DNA from: Bidens hawaiensis
Lineage: Eukaryota > Streptophyta > Magnoliopsida > Asterales > Asteraceae
Direction of reading: 5' to 3'
DNA length: 64,000 nucleotides
Assembly: GCA_021521415.1 (NCBI GenBank)
Contig: JAIQDT010000172.1
Coordinates: 2,004,501-2,068,500 of the forward strand
Below the pieces are notes generated by a model. It did no database searches. It had not been told where the DNA came from and saw nothing but the letters and a program-made list of their open reading frames with translations. Positions within the stretch are counted from its first letter, which is position 1. Every line of letters begins with the position of its first letter. A program made the translations under genes and the position numbers. This document shows positions 1 through 10,710 of the stretch, piece after piece.

Positions 1-1617
1 TCTAAGGTATCATGTGTTGATTGTGATTATAATAAATCTAAAATTGATTCATTAAAACTTCAAAATGATAATCTGCTAAAAGAGATTGTGTCCTTAAAAG
101 ATACTTATAGACAATCCTTGACTTCTCAAATTAATTCAAGAGAGAAAATTGAGGCTTTAACTATAGGTAATCATGATCTCAAAGATGAGTTATCTGTGAA
201 AATGACAATTAATAACCAAAAGTTTCAAGAAATTTTGAAACATCGTTCAAAGATAAATGAGCTTGAGAATGAGGTTCTTGAGTTAAAGAACAAATTGGGC
301 AAATTTCGAAATTCATCTTTTCTGTTGAATGAAATTATAGAAGTTTCTGGAAAACAAAAAGATTCAAAGAAGGGTATAGGTTTTGATTAAATTCCACAAC
401 CATTTCATAATGTTTATAAAATTAATCCTTTTGCTCCAACTGTGGAAGATGTTATTCTTAATGAGCCTGTGATTTCAGAAAATTCTTACCCAAGTAAGTC
501 TAAAACTGTTAAAACCCAATCTGTTTCTCAGAAACCTCATGTTCAAAGCAACAAAGTTTTTGTTGAAAATGTTGACAAAGTTATCATTGAGGATGTGTTT
601 GAACCGGAAATTATACACAAGAACAAGAACATTCCAAGTTCTAATCACATACTGTGTGAACCTCATGAATTTGAGGAGGCTGTGTATGGTTCGCACACAA
701 CTAAGATGAAACAAGATGTTTTTGTCAAACCAATGAAGGCTAAGAAACCAGAAAAACCCAAAATTTCTGATGAGGATTTGTTACGTTTTATAAACCTAAT
801 GCACTTAAGCCATCATCTGCTCGTGTATTTAAGTTAAAGGGGATGGATACAATGTTCACTGAAAAAGACATTCCAATAAGTATCATCAAACCTGAACTCA
901 TTGAGAGTGTGTTTTGCAATGAAACCTCCAAGGTTCATGAACTTGAATGTCAATATGCTCATGCGAAAATATCAGCTTCATCAGCTTCATCAGACACATT
1001 GACTAAAGCAAAACAAGTTTTGAAACATGCTTAGAAAATTAACTTTGTGAAGTCAACTGGGACAGACACATTGAAAAGTTTTTCGAACTGTTCTAATTTA
1101 GATTTTTTACTTGAAAAATAAATCTGAATTATCTGATGAGTTTGCTAAGAGCATGACCAAGAATGTGAGTCATCAATCATCATCTGTGTCACATGTTCCA
1201 ACAAATTTTCAACGTCATCAAGTTGACATGCGAAGTTGTTTTCTTTGCGGTCAACAGGGTCATGTAGTAAGAAATTGTGGCCAGAATAACTATCAGAATC
1301 TTCATCCTTTTATCAAGGATCATTCCAAACCGGTTCCTTTGGTAAAGGAGACTTTGAAACGACCTGTGTCTTGTGCTGATGATACTCATATTATGTTTTC
1401 GAACATACATCCTCAAAAAGTTGTTCATGTGAATGAAACTCATGGTTCCGTTAAACCTAAGTTTATTCCTACTGAACCACTATGCAAAAATATTAATTCA
1501 AATGTGGTTCAAGCTGCGTATCTATGACGAAAGTCTAAGAAACTTGTAACTTATTTTCAAGTTTCTGAACAACAATTGAATGCAACTAAGGTTAACTTTT
1601 CTCAAGAAAACCAAAAG
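1..1617 (+). pseudogene. copia element A gag (C-terminal part), degenerate
   Basis: Gag forms the virus-like particle and packages element RNA. Only the C-terminal part is in the window. Positions 1-390 encode a charged, heptad-rich coiled coil (continuous ORF from 88). A low-complexity linker follows, then a CX2CX4HX4C zinc knuckle (CFLCGQQGHVVRNC) near 1236-1278. Frame breaks or stops lie near 388, 835, 1032 and 1525. The frame ends in a TAA around 1656, just before pol, inside an intron-like sequence (see 1618-1676). The same coiled coil and knuckle recur in element C, which confirms that this is gag despite the breaks. Confidence 0.85.
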
Positions 1618-1676
1618 GTGCCCAAGACTGAGGCCTGGGCTGCCTTTTTGAACTAATCATTTTCTTTTGTTTGTAG
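1618..1676 (+). other. intron-like segment at the gag-pol boundary (copy A)
   Basis: This 59-nt stretch starts with GT, holds a branch-point-like CTAAT, runs into a T-rich tract and ends in TGTAG. The gag stop codon TAA is part of the CTAAT. The gag frame enters at 1618 and the pol frame leaves at 1677, and removal of exactly this segment would put the two in frame. The donor (AAG/GTGCCC) is weak, and 59 nt is short for a plant intron. The equivalent in element C is 60 nt (24974-25033). Splicing is inference; stop-codon readthrough or independent initiation at 1713 are alternatives. Confidence 0.4.
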
Positions 1677-4600
1677 GGTTCATCCAAGACCATTTCTGGT
1701 GAAAACTGGATCATGGACAGTGGATGTTCTCGTCATGTTACTGGAAATCTCAATCTCTTATCAAACGTGAGAAATATTCAAGGGGGTTATGTGGCATTTG
1801 CTGGGAATTCCGGGGGTATGATTACGCAAGAAGGTGATGTGTCAAATGGGAAGATTACTTTTGAGAAAGTTTATTATTGTGATAAAGTGGACCATAATTT
1901 ATTGAGTGTGTCGCAAATATGTGATAAGCAATACACTACAGTATTTACAGATAAAGAGTGTCTGATTCTGAAACCGGGTTATGTGATTCCCGAGGACATG
2001 GTTGTCATGCGATCACCACGATCAAATGATATTTATGTCTTGAATATGAATTCTAAAGTATCTACATCGATCGAAACGTGTTTTGTCTCAAAAGCAACCG
2101 AGAAAGACTCAGTGCTTTGGCATCGAAGAATGAGTCATATACATGTTCGAAAGATGAACTACCTAATGGCAAACGATTTGATAGAAGGGGTGTCATTAAA
2201 GAACTTTAAGTTATCTGATCACTGTGTTTCTTGCAAAAAGGGCAAACAGAAGAAGAAATCGCACCCCTCTAAGTTACTAAATTCCATTGATACTCCACTT
2301 GAACGACTTCATATGGATTTGTTCGGTCCAGTGAATCGTGCGAGTATTTCTGGAGACTGGTATTGCCTAGTCGTGACTGATGATTATTCGAGATACTCAT
2401 GGGTCTTATTTATGAGTTCGAAAGATCAAACGCCTGTTTTGGTACAAAACTCTATCACTAAAATCGAATCACTTTACAAACAAAAGGTGAGGAGAATTTG
2501 CAGTGATAATGGAACTGAATTCAAAAACACTATATTGGATTTCTTTTGTCTTGAAAAAGGAATTCACCGTGAATATAGTGCACCTTATGTACCTCAACAA
2601 AATGCCGTTGCTGAACGAAAGAATAGAACTTTGATTGAAGCTGCAAGGACTATGCTCGCTGATTCTAAGCTTCCTGTACAATTTTGGAATGAGGCGGTGA
2701 ATACGGCTTGTTATACACTCAATCGTGTTCTAACAGTTAAACGACTCAAGAAGACCAGTTATGAATTATTGAATAATCGTAAGCCTAACTTAAAGTATTT
2801 GGAACCTTTTGGGTGCCCTTGTACTATGATAAGAAGGGATGTGGGTAAATTTGATGAAAAGGCCATTGAAGGTTATTTCTTGGGGTATGCGTCTCCTAAG
2901 AAACGGGTTTTTCATTTTACGTCTGGTTGTGTTGAGGAGTGGTACCATGTTGACTGTCAAAAGTACACCACTCCTCTACAAGGGAAAGGTCCCGACTGGA
3001 TGTTTGACTACGATGGATTGTTCAATTCATTTACTCCTTCAACCGATCATCCAGATGAAGATTTAGTCCGTGCTTATTTTGAAGAACATTTAGAAATGCC
3101 AAGATTTGCAAGTTCAAATGATGTTGAAGCTCCATTGGTTGCTCCAATTGAAGAACCTGACAATGAGTCTCCTGTTCATCATGATAATACTTCTACTTCA
3201 TCTGATGATAATGCAATTGTGGATCAAGTTATTGAACTTGACAGTGATGTTTCATCTCCTGAATTGGGTGAACATTACACTAATTTATTTGAAAATGTTG
3301 CTGTTTCTGAAAATCCTACTGTCAGGATTCATAATTACCATCCACAAGAAAACATTATTGGAGACCTTGATTTAGGGGTTCAGACACGACATCAAGTTGC
3401 TTCTTCAAGTGATAATAATGTTTTATGTGCTTATGCCGATTTACATTCCACTGGTATTGTAAATACAGCTAAATTCTCTTGTTTTTTATCCCAAGTTGAG
3501 CCTACAACTCCTCGTGTGGCTCTGCAAGATCCATCTTGGGTAGAAGCCATGCAAGAAGAATTACAGCAATTTGCATGTTTAGGTGTTTGGGATCTTATTG
3601 ACAAACCTGCTAGAGTCAAGAAGGCAATTCCGACTAAGTGGGTATATAAGTGTAAGAAAGATGATCGTGGGGTAATTGTGAGAAACAAGGCACGTTTAGT
3701 GGTGCAAGGTTTTCATCAGCAAGAGGGTATTGATTACACTGAGGTGTATGCTCCAGTTGCAAGATTAGAGTCGATTCGAATCTTCCTGGCATATGCTGCT
3801 TACAAGAATATCAAGGTGTATCAAATGGATATTAAGAGTGCTTTTCCCAATGGTGAACTTCATGAGGAAGTGTATGTTTTACAGCCTCCAGGTCTTGAAG
3901 ATCCTGATTATCCTGACTGTGTTTACCAATTAAACAAGGCATTATATGGTCTACATCAAGCCCCGAGAGCTTGGTATGGCACGCTCGCCGACCATCTGAC
4001 GGATAACGGTTTCAAACGTGAAACTGTGACTGCACTTTATTTTATAAAAATATTGGTGATGATCTTCTGCTCGTTCAGATTTATGTTAATGACATAATTT
4101 TTGGGTCTACATACGACATGTTGTGTAAGGAGTTCGAGAAGTCTATTCAAACCAAGTTCGAGATGAGTTCGATGGGAGAGATGAATTTCTTTTTAGGGTT
4201 GTAGGTTCATCAGTCTGCGAAGGGAATCTTCATTCATCAGACAAAATATGTGAACGATGTCTTGGACCAATTCAAGATTACTGCCGGAAAAATCCCTTCT
4301 ACTCCTCTTCCCGTGGGTCACAATTTATCACCGGACGAATTGGAGGATACCGTTGATCCGACCCTCTATCGTGCCATGATTGGTACTTTAATGTATTTAA
4401 CTGCTTCTCGACCCGACATAATGTTTGCTGTTTGTTTATGTGCTTGGTACCAAGCTAGTCCCCGAGTGACTCACCTGGCAGTGGTCAAGCGTATTCTTCA
4501 ATATCTACGGGGAAATCCTGACATCGGGTTATGGTACCCCAAAGATGATACTTTCGATCTTACTGCTTACACAGACTCAGATTATGGAGGATACAAGATC

Positions 4601-5043
4601 AATTTCAAGTCTACTACAGCGGGATGTCAATTCTTAGGAAGCCGGCTTGTTTCCTGGCAGTGTAAGAAGCAGACAACGGTCTCCACTTCAACCGCCAAAG
4701 CTGAGTATGTTGCAGCCTCGAGTTGCTGTTCCCAGGTTTTGTGGATACAACAACATCTTCGCGACTACGGTTTGAAGTTTCTTACTACTCCCATCTTGAT
4801 TGATAATTCTGCTGCTATTAGTATCACCAAGAATCCCGCACAACATTCTAAAACGAAACATATCGAAATTCGATATCATTTTATACGGGATTGTTATGAA
4901 AAGAAATTAATTGATCTTGAGAAAGTGCACACTGATTTTCAAAAAGCCGATCTATTTACCAAAGCGTTTGATAAAACACGTTTTAATTTTTTGCTTGGTT
5001 TAAATGGATTGAAGACCCTTGCTGAGATCCTAAAATTAGGATA
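1677..5043 (+). pseudogene. copia element A pol: protease, integrase, RT, RNase H
   Basis: This is the polyprotein for cDNA synthesis and integration. Protease: MDSGCSRH active site at 1713. Integrase: zinc-binding HRRMSH and CVSC (about 2120-2240), then a DDE core with DDYSRY, SDNGTEF and the Glu in VAERKNR. RT: the VQGFHQQ region (about 3700) and a catalytic motif that reads YVND instead of YVDD (4082-4093). RNase H (4250-5043) has TDSDYGG and STAKAEYVA. The main frame is open from 1713 to about 4025, where a single-base loss shifts it; a stop follows at 4201-4203 (CAG to TAG compared with copy C). The protease motif looks intact but RT should be dead. Confidence 0.92.
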
Positions 5044-5694
5044 ATTATCTTTACTTTTATTATTGTTCTAGTTTAAATTTCATTCTGTTTTTAGGTTTTA
5101 GGAGGTGAATCTTAGAAAATAAAAAAATATTGTGCTTTGTGTTTGTATAGATAAAACCCAAAAACATTAGAAAATTTTGAAAATTCAAAAATATTGTGTT
5201 CTTTCTTGTTTCATTTTTGAAAATCCAAAAACATTTTAAAATTATAAAATACCAAAAAGATTGTGATTTTTTCTTGTATAGAAAATTTTTGAAAAAGGCA
5301 AAAAGAATGTGAATTTTCTTGTTTTTTAAAGAAAAATCCGAAAAGATAAAAAGATTGTGTTTTTAGTTTGTAAAGAGAAAAACCAAAAAGATTTTTGCTT
5401 ATGTTCGCTGAAAATTACGTCATTTGCTTCTATTTTGAAGAACATATACTTGTGTATGTTTGGTCCTGATAATTTCTTGGAAATCTTCAGGTTAGCCATT
5501 TATCTGAAAAATGGACAGTACTTGGGTGTTCATTAAGCTTTCTATTTATTTTTAGCTGAGAATTTAGTCAGTTATTTAAGTCTGTGAAGCGTGATTGCAT
5601 GTTTTGGTCCCGTTCTCTACTTGTAGATTGATAGAATAGCCATTAATTTATAAACATAAATTAACTGGGGCACTTTAAAAACATTTTATTTTAT
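5044..5694 (+). repeat. A/T-rich imperfect tandem repeats downstream of pol (copy A)
   Basis: This is noncoding. From about 5105 to 5400 a unit of roughly 45-55 bp recurs, built on AAAAAGATTGTG followed by a T-rich stretch and a short AAAACCAAAAA-type tract. The same array follows pol in element C (28490-28745). Purine-rich copies could serve as extra polypurine tracts, as reported for Sireviruses, but no function is demonstrated here. Positions 5400-5694 hold nothing I recognise. Confidence 0.6.
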
Positions 5695-6505
5695 GCTCCT
5701 CAAAATTTTGAGTTTTTGAAGCAAAATGAGAAAATGATAGTACATTGATTATTTGACCCCAAATCCAGAAAAGAAATAAGCTTAAAAGGCTATGTGCTTA
5801 ATCATCAGTGTATTGATAGGTCTTAAACAAGAAATTAGAGTAAAGTAAGTGATATAAACTTAAAGTAAACCCAAATTGAAAGAGGTGTTAGTCTCTAGCA
5901 AAAGTCTCGGTGAAGATGGCAGAAATGTAATAACCAATCATACTCAAGCTTTATAATTGTTGATCACCCAAAAATCTGATAAAGAAAATAACAAGCGTTA
6001 GGATTCTGGACACTGTGAGTCTTTATACGGCTTAATCATCTGGGTATTCATAAGCATGAATATTTCACTCGCTTTCTAGAGCAAACCCAAAGTCATTAAA
6101 CTTGATCAATGCTGTACTTTGTACAATCTAAATTACTGACTTGATCAAAATTCGCTGTTAGTCATACAATTGTTCCTCCCTTGCGTGCGTCTCAATACCA
6201 ATAAGAAACAGACCCCAGGGGATACAATGTATGTAAGCCGACAGATGGACTCATGCATACTCACTCACAGTAAAGGAAACTTGATGCATCGCTCAGAGTT
6301 TGTCAATTGGTATCAAATTTTGATCAACATTATAATGGTTTAAGTCAAGTTGGGGCGATTTGGAAAAAATCAAATTAAGCTTGAACCGAGATTAGAGGCT
6401 GATAGTTTCTGATATTCTGTGCGCTAATTGAACCATAACTCATATCACAAAAATGCTCGAAGGTTTGTTATAAGATTTAAGTGGACAACAATATCAATGA
6501 CCGAC
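5695..6505 (+). other. conserved noncoding block shared with copia C and with Athila (copy A)
   Basis: There is no open frame. Islands of near identity recur in the same order at 29043-29855 and, on the opposite strand, at 58625-59471 inside a Ty3/gypsy Athila element. Landmarks here are CTCAAAATTTTG (about 5699), GTGATATAAA (about 5849), ATCTGGGTATTCA (6038-6050), AGAGCAAACCC (6078-6088), GACTTGATCA (about 6138), the strongest island at 6176-6275 (with GTCTCAATACCA and ATGTAAGCC), TTTAAGTCAAGTTGGGG (about 6340) and TTTAAGTGGACAA (about 6477). Spacers between the islands differ. The pattern suggests a constrained RNA or DNA element; function unknown. Confidence 0.75.
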
Positions 6506-7113
6506 TTAACGCCAGCAGTAATATAGCTGAAATATAAAACTGTGATAGAAGGGCATTTTGGTCAATATGATTCTCTGCTCAAACTCAACAAAAATACAAA
6601 AATATGTACTGCTTTTGATAAATCATTGAAAAACACAAAAAGATTGTCCAATTTTTATGTTCGGATGCTTCTTTGTAAATACATTCTTTAATTTTTACAA
6701 AATACCAAAAATATTTTATCTTTCGTACTTTACAGATTATTTAATATACGAACTAGCTCAGATTATTTAATATACGAACTAGCTCAGCGAACCACTTCCT
6801 CATCGAATCAAATACTTACTCATCAAATCTGTAACGAACTAGACTTTAGTTCGTTAATCTTTTATAGTTATGTCATTGTGTCTCTTTCGTTAATTTTTTT
6901 ACCTGATAGCAAATTACTTGATTCGTTACTACATGGTAACGAATCAGAGTGATATTCATACGAATGACATATCATTTTAATGATTTAATTAAATTAAAGT
7001 TACCTTTTGCATTAAATACATTATTTCAACCGTCTAAATGCATTAATTACACACGACAAACTGTAATTATTTCTTCATATTACTCATACCTTTCTAAATT
7101 CTATTCAGTTAAA
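6506..7113 (+). promoter_or_regulatory. spacer with clustered TTCGTTA/TAACGAA motifs upstream of third ORF (copy A)
   Basis: The stretch 6735-6965 holds about ten copies of the core TTCGTTA, its complement, or the variants CGAACTAG and CGAATCA. They include a 21-bp-scale duplication around TACGAACTAGCTCAG. The same core forms the hairpin stems of this family's LTRs. The cluster ends about 150 bp before the ATG of the third ORF, so a regulatory role for that ORF is possible (inference). Nothing else is recognisable here. Confidence 0.45.
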
Positions 7114-10100
7114 ATGGTTGATCAAGTAAATCAAGATCCACCGGTTGTCGATCAAGGGCAACAAGAACAACCACCACTAGGCCAACCTCCTCAAGTATAG
7201 AAAGAAGATGTTATCTTATTACCGTATGACAAAAAACACAACATTTGTGCATACGTTGATCAAGATGTTGCTGATGTTGCTGAGTTTGGAGACATGTTGA
7301 CATTCTTAAGACGTTCAGTAATATATTATGCAATCACCGCTCGACCTAAAGTCTATCTAAGCATTATCAGGCAGTTTTGGAATACTGCTGTGTATGTTGA
7401 GGGAGAAAAACACATTCGAGCCACGATTAATCAAAATGTTATTACAATTGATGTGGAAGTGGTTCTTCATGTGCTTCGATTTGGTGACAATGATGACAAC
7501 CCGAGTGAGTTTAACAAGCAGCTGATCAAGGGTTTGTTTACTCGTCTACATTATGGTGGTGATATTGATAAATCTTTGTTGAACAAAAATGGTTTATGCC
7601 CACCATACAAGTATCTTCTTCATGTTCTAATTCATTGTATGAGTGGTCGTCGTGGAGGATTTGATGAATGTAGAAGCAGTATACAATCGGCTTTTGTTGC
7701 TCTTATACTCAACAAGCCATTTAACTATTCTGAGCTGGTTTTTGATCATTTGAAAGAACAAGTTCATCAGACGACTCAGTCGAAGAGGTTTCTAATGTAT
7801 CCCCGATTTCTACAATTGATAATTCAAGATTTGATTCCAAACTTGGTAATTAATCAAGCTTTAAGGAATGATGCGCTTCCTTTGGAACACATGAAGGCAG
7901 ACACGGTACGTCGAATGAAAGTGTATCGTAAAGAGAAGCCTCGGGATAAATGAATGATTGGTCATATAATTAATCCTAATTATGTATGTCCTCCTGATGA
8001 ACGCTAGATCCATGACGACTCGGATTCCGAGCGTGAAGGGGGAGAAGGTGGGAACGATGAAGATGATGATGGGAATGATGATGGTAATGATGGTGATAGT
8101 GGAGCTGGTGATGCAGATCTTAGAGAACAACAAGCTACAGTTGAAGCTGCGTTAGCTGCCACCATTGCAGCTAAACAAGAACGAAAGAGGAAAGGGAAAG
8201 CGGTGGCAACTGGAGAGCCATCGAAGAAAAGACGTGTTTCCACTGGGGCAGGGGTAATTATTGGTGTACCACCACCTCCTTAATCAAAGCCTCAACGCTC
8301 GGTAGTGCCGCCTACTACTAGCACTCCGATGCTTACATTGACTACGACGATGGTGTCCCATGAAAGGCTTGGTTTAATTCCTCAAATGGCGTTAACTGAA
8401 ATACCAATGCCTCCTGCTACATTGTCAACAATCCCTTCAACACCATCCATAAGGCCTCCTCCTCCTCGTCCTACTCCACCTCCTCCAAGTGATGTCTCAT
8501 TTATAAGAATCACTCGGCCTCAGGGACCGATTCAACCTGTTCATCCCTCACTATACAACTTACCACCAAACCGTCAGACTGAGATGCTGCTGAATCTTCT
8601 ACATCTTTGAAAACCAAATGGCAGCTGACCGTCAGAATCAAGAACGTCTTATGGAGAATCAAAGATGGATGATGAGTTATATCTCATTTTGTCAAAAGGA
8701 GACTAAAGCGCTGCGAGCGATTGTTGAGTCTCAGGGGGTGAAAATGAAAGAACAAGAAGAACTAATTTTGCAATTGACTTGCAAAGAAGATGCCCTTAAG
8801 AAACTCAAAAATGACGATCAAGATCCTGACGAGTCTGGTGCAGGAGGTGAGCCTAAACAATCGCATGATTCATCTTCCGGTGCTGGTACAAGTGGCAGTG
8901 AAGACTCGGGTAAACAGATTATTATATATCAAGATCCAACTGCTGCTAAGCCAATTGAGATGATTGCGGCTAATACTGTGATATTTGTGGATGGTTAGGA
9001 GTGTGGTGAAGAGAGATGAGATAGAGTTTGGTGAGTTTGTGGATAGGTCTCTGACACGGGATCAGATTTCTATATTGCTTTGGCTGAATGACGATCAGTT
9101 GACTGCTTTAGAGACTGAGCCTAATCTAGAGGTGGTGAATGAGGAAGGTATATCGGATGATCTGTCAATTCAGATGAATACGGACTTTATTTATTAAGAT
9201 GAGGATGTTGAGATGGAAGATGTAACTGCTGAGGAGTATCCGGACTTGTTTCAACACACTAATGTTGATCAAGGTTCTCCGGTATTTGATGAACAGACGG
9301 TTAAAGCGGCAGAAGATGAATTGGAGAAGGTGTTGAAGTGTAAGCGGACAGTTCAGTCACTTGAAGTCATAACTGATGATGATATTGAAAGATGGTTCAA
9401 ACGCCAAAAGTGGGTAAAATCATCAGTGCGTATCGATATGTTGATCAAGAACGTGAAGACACCGCTGCTGCATGGGTTAAAGAAAACCAAGTGACCTCCT
9501 TCAAGACTGTTTCCAAGGTATATGGTGATATTGTCTCATGGCTTTATGATTCTGAGCTTAAAGTATGTATAATTAAATGGGAGAAGGGGATCCAGTACTA
9601 CGAAACGATAATGGATGTTTTGACATTATCGTGTTGGGATGTTTGTACCCTCGCGAGACGTTCATTTATCAATCGTGGTGGTTACCGGACAGCTGAGTGG
9701 TTTCATCAACACTTACTGTTTGAGGTCAATCATGGCTTCAAGTTCTTCAAGCCCCAGGACCCGAGACGCAAACGCATTGATGAGATTGATCCAAGGACTG
9801 GCTGGAGAAAACTTGTTCTTAAGGTAAAGCCGCCAAAGACGATGTAGCGGGTTCCTGTGAAGACGATGCCCCAACAGATGCATCTCTCATTCAACCACTG
9901 GTATTATGACAATCGTATTGGCGAGGCATAATTGTCCTTGGTAAAGGACTAAAAACTGAGCTCATCAAGATAATCGACCCGATGTGGTTGGTTAATTTAT
10001 CTGAGACCGATAATGACGTGCTCCATAAGAAACAGATCCTGATCGAGCACAATGAAGACTACGACCTGGCTATGCAATTCCAACGCGTTGTGCGTGTTTG

Positions 10101-10155
10101 TTATGAAAATGGAATTATTAGTTGCAGAGACTGGCAGTCCAAGCGCTTCAAGTAA
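7114..10155 (+). pseudogene. third ORF of copia element A (unknown function), degenerate
   Basis: It is a long extra ORF between pol and the 3' LTR. It starts at MVDQVNQD (7114) and ends at a TAA aligning with the stop of copy B. Recognisable parts are: an N-terminal globular region (7200-7950) with YDKKHNICA, FWNTAVYV and PHLLHVLIH-like segments; an acidic Asp/Glu/Gly run (8010-8130); a Ser/Thr/Pro-rich linker (8240-8560); a coiled-coil-like stretch (8618-8830); and a basic C-terminal region (9380-10150) with RTAEWFHQH, EIDPRTGW and FNHWYYDN. In-frame stops lie near 7198, 7951, 8006, 8281, 8608, 8996 and 9195, with frameshifts near 9410 and 9930. I see no signal peptide or membrane anchor, so it is not a classical envelope. 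It resembles unnamed proteins common in Asteraceae annotations. Confidence 0.75.
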
Positions 10156-10173
10156 TTTAAAGACAAAGATCTC

Positions 10174-10189
10174 AAGATGAGGGGGTGTC
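10174..10189 (+). other. polypurine tract, element A
   Basis: The run AAGATGAGGGGG followed by TGTC ends directly at the LTR TG. The equivalent tracts of elements B and C are nearly identical and sit in the same place. It primes plus-strand DNA synthesis in LTR retrotransposons. Confidence 0.8.
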
Positions 10190-10710
10190 TGTTAGTGCAC
10201 GGTTTTGCATCTTGAGTCTTTGTAATTATCGTTAACGTATTTGTTTATGTTTAATGTAATAATTCATTAAGTTAAAGGCTAGTTCGTTATATGTATTGCC
10301 TAGTTCGCTAGGGATGTTAGCGAACTAAGATTTAAGGTTATTCCCTCTGATTCGTTAGGGGGTGTTAACGAATCAGAGGATGATTCATCTTATTAATGTA
10401 TGTAACAAAGTATCGTCTGGTTCGCTAGGGGATGTTAGCGAACCAGACCTATCTTCTATATATAGTGAACACTTTTCACGTTTAATTTAAGTTTTGAGAG
10501 TTAATTAACGAAACCCTATCCAAATCCTCTCTCGATCTTCATCCTAACATTATAACATAACTAATACATATATACTGATAATATATAAACATATATAACA
10601 CTGAACCTAAGGTAAGTATGATCTAGATCTATAGTTAAGGTATTAATCGGTTTAACACAGATCCGAGATCCGTTAATTATTATTAGATTGATACTGTCCA
10701 GGTTCCAACA
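10190..10710 (+). repeat. 3' LTR of copia element A
   Basis: It runs from TGTTAGTGCACGG to GGTTCCAACA (521 bp). The first bases match the LTR starts of element B (minus strand) and element C. It contains three hairpins (10300-10448), a TATA box CTATATATAG (about 10457-10466) and downstream R/U5-like sequence. Confidence 0.85.
10300..10466 (+). promoter_or_regulatory. triple hairpin plus TATA box in LTR A
   Basis: Three successive inverted repeats occur: 10300-10328 (stem TAGTTCGCTA), 10344-10379 (stem CCTCTGATTCGTTA) and 10415-10448 (stem GTCTGGTTCGCTA). The loops are GGGATG(T)-like. The last ends about 8 bp before CTATATATAG. The same order is found in all LTRs of the family here, with stem changes that preserve pairing (compare 34350-34528). 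A promoter role is inferred from position. Confidence 0.7.

Larger units (their letters stand above)
1..10710 (+). mobile_element. Ty1/copia LTR retrotransposon A, SIRE-like, with third ORF; 5' end outside window
   Basis: The order is gag, pol (PR-INT-RT-RNase H, the copia order), a 2-kb noncoding spacer, a third ORF, a polypurine tract and one LTR. The 5' LTR, primer site and gag N-terminus lie before the window. Integrase preceding RT is diagnostic of Ty1/copia. A long gag with coiled coil and extra coding sequence between pol and the 3' LTR resemble the SIRE/Maximus lineage; that placement is inference. Reading frames carry several stops and indels and the RT active site is altered, so the copy is not autonomous. 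It abuts an older minus-strand LTR-element fragment at 10711. No target duplication can be checked because the left end is missing. Confidence 0.9.

Noticed and set aside
7114..10155. Third ORF as a classical retroviral envelope
   Set aside because: No signal peptide, transmembrane anchor, fusion peptide or furin-like site can be seen in any of the three copies. Position alone is not enough.
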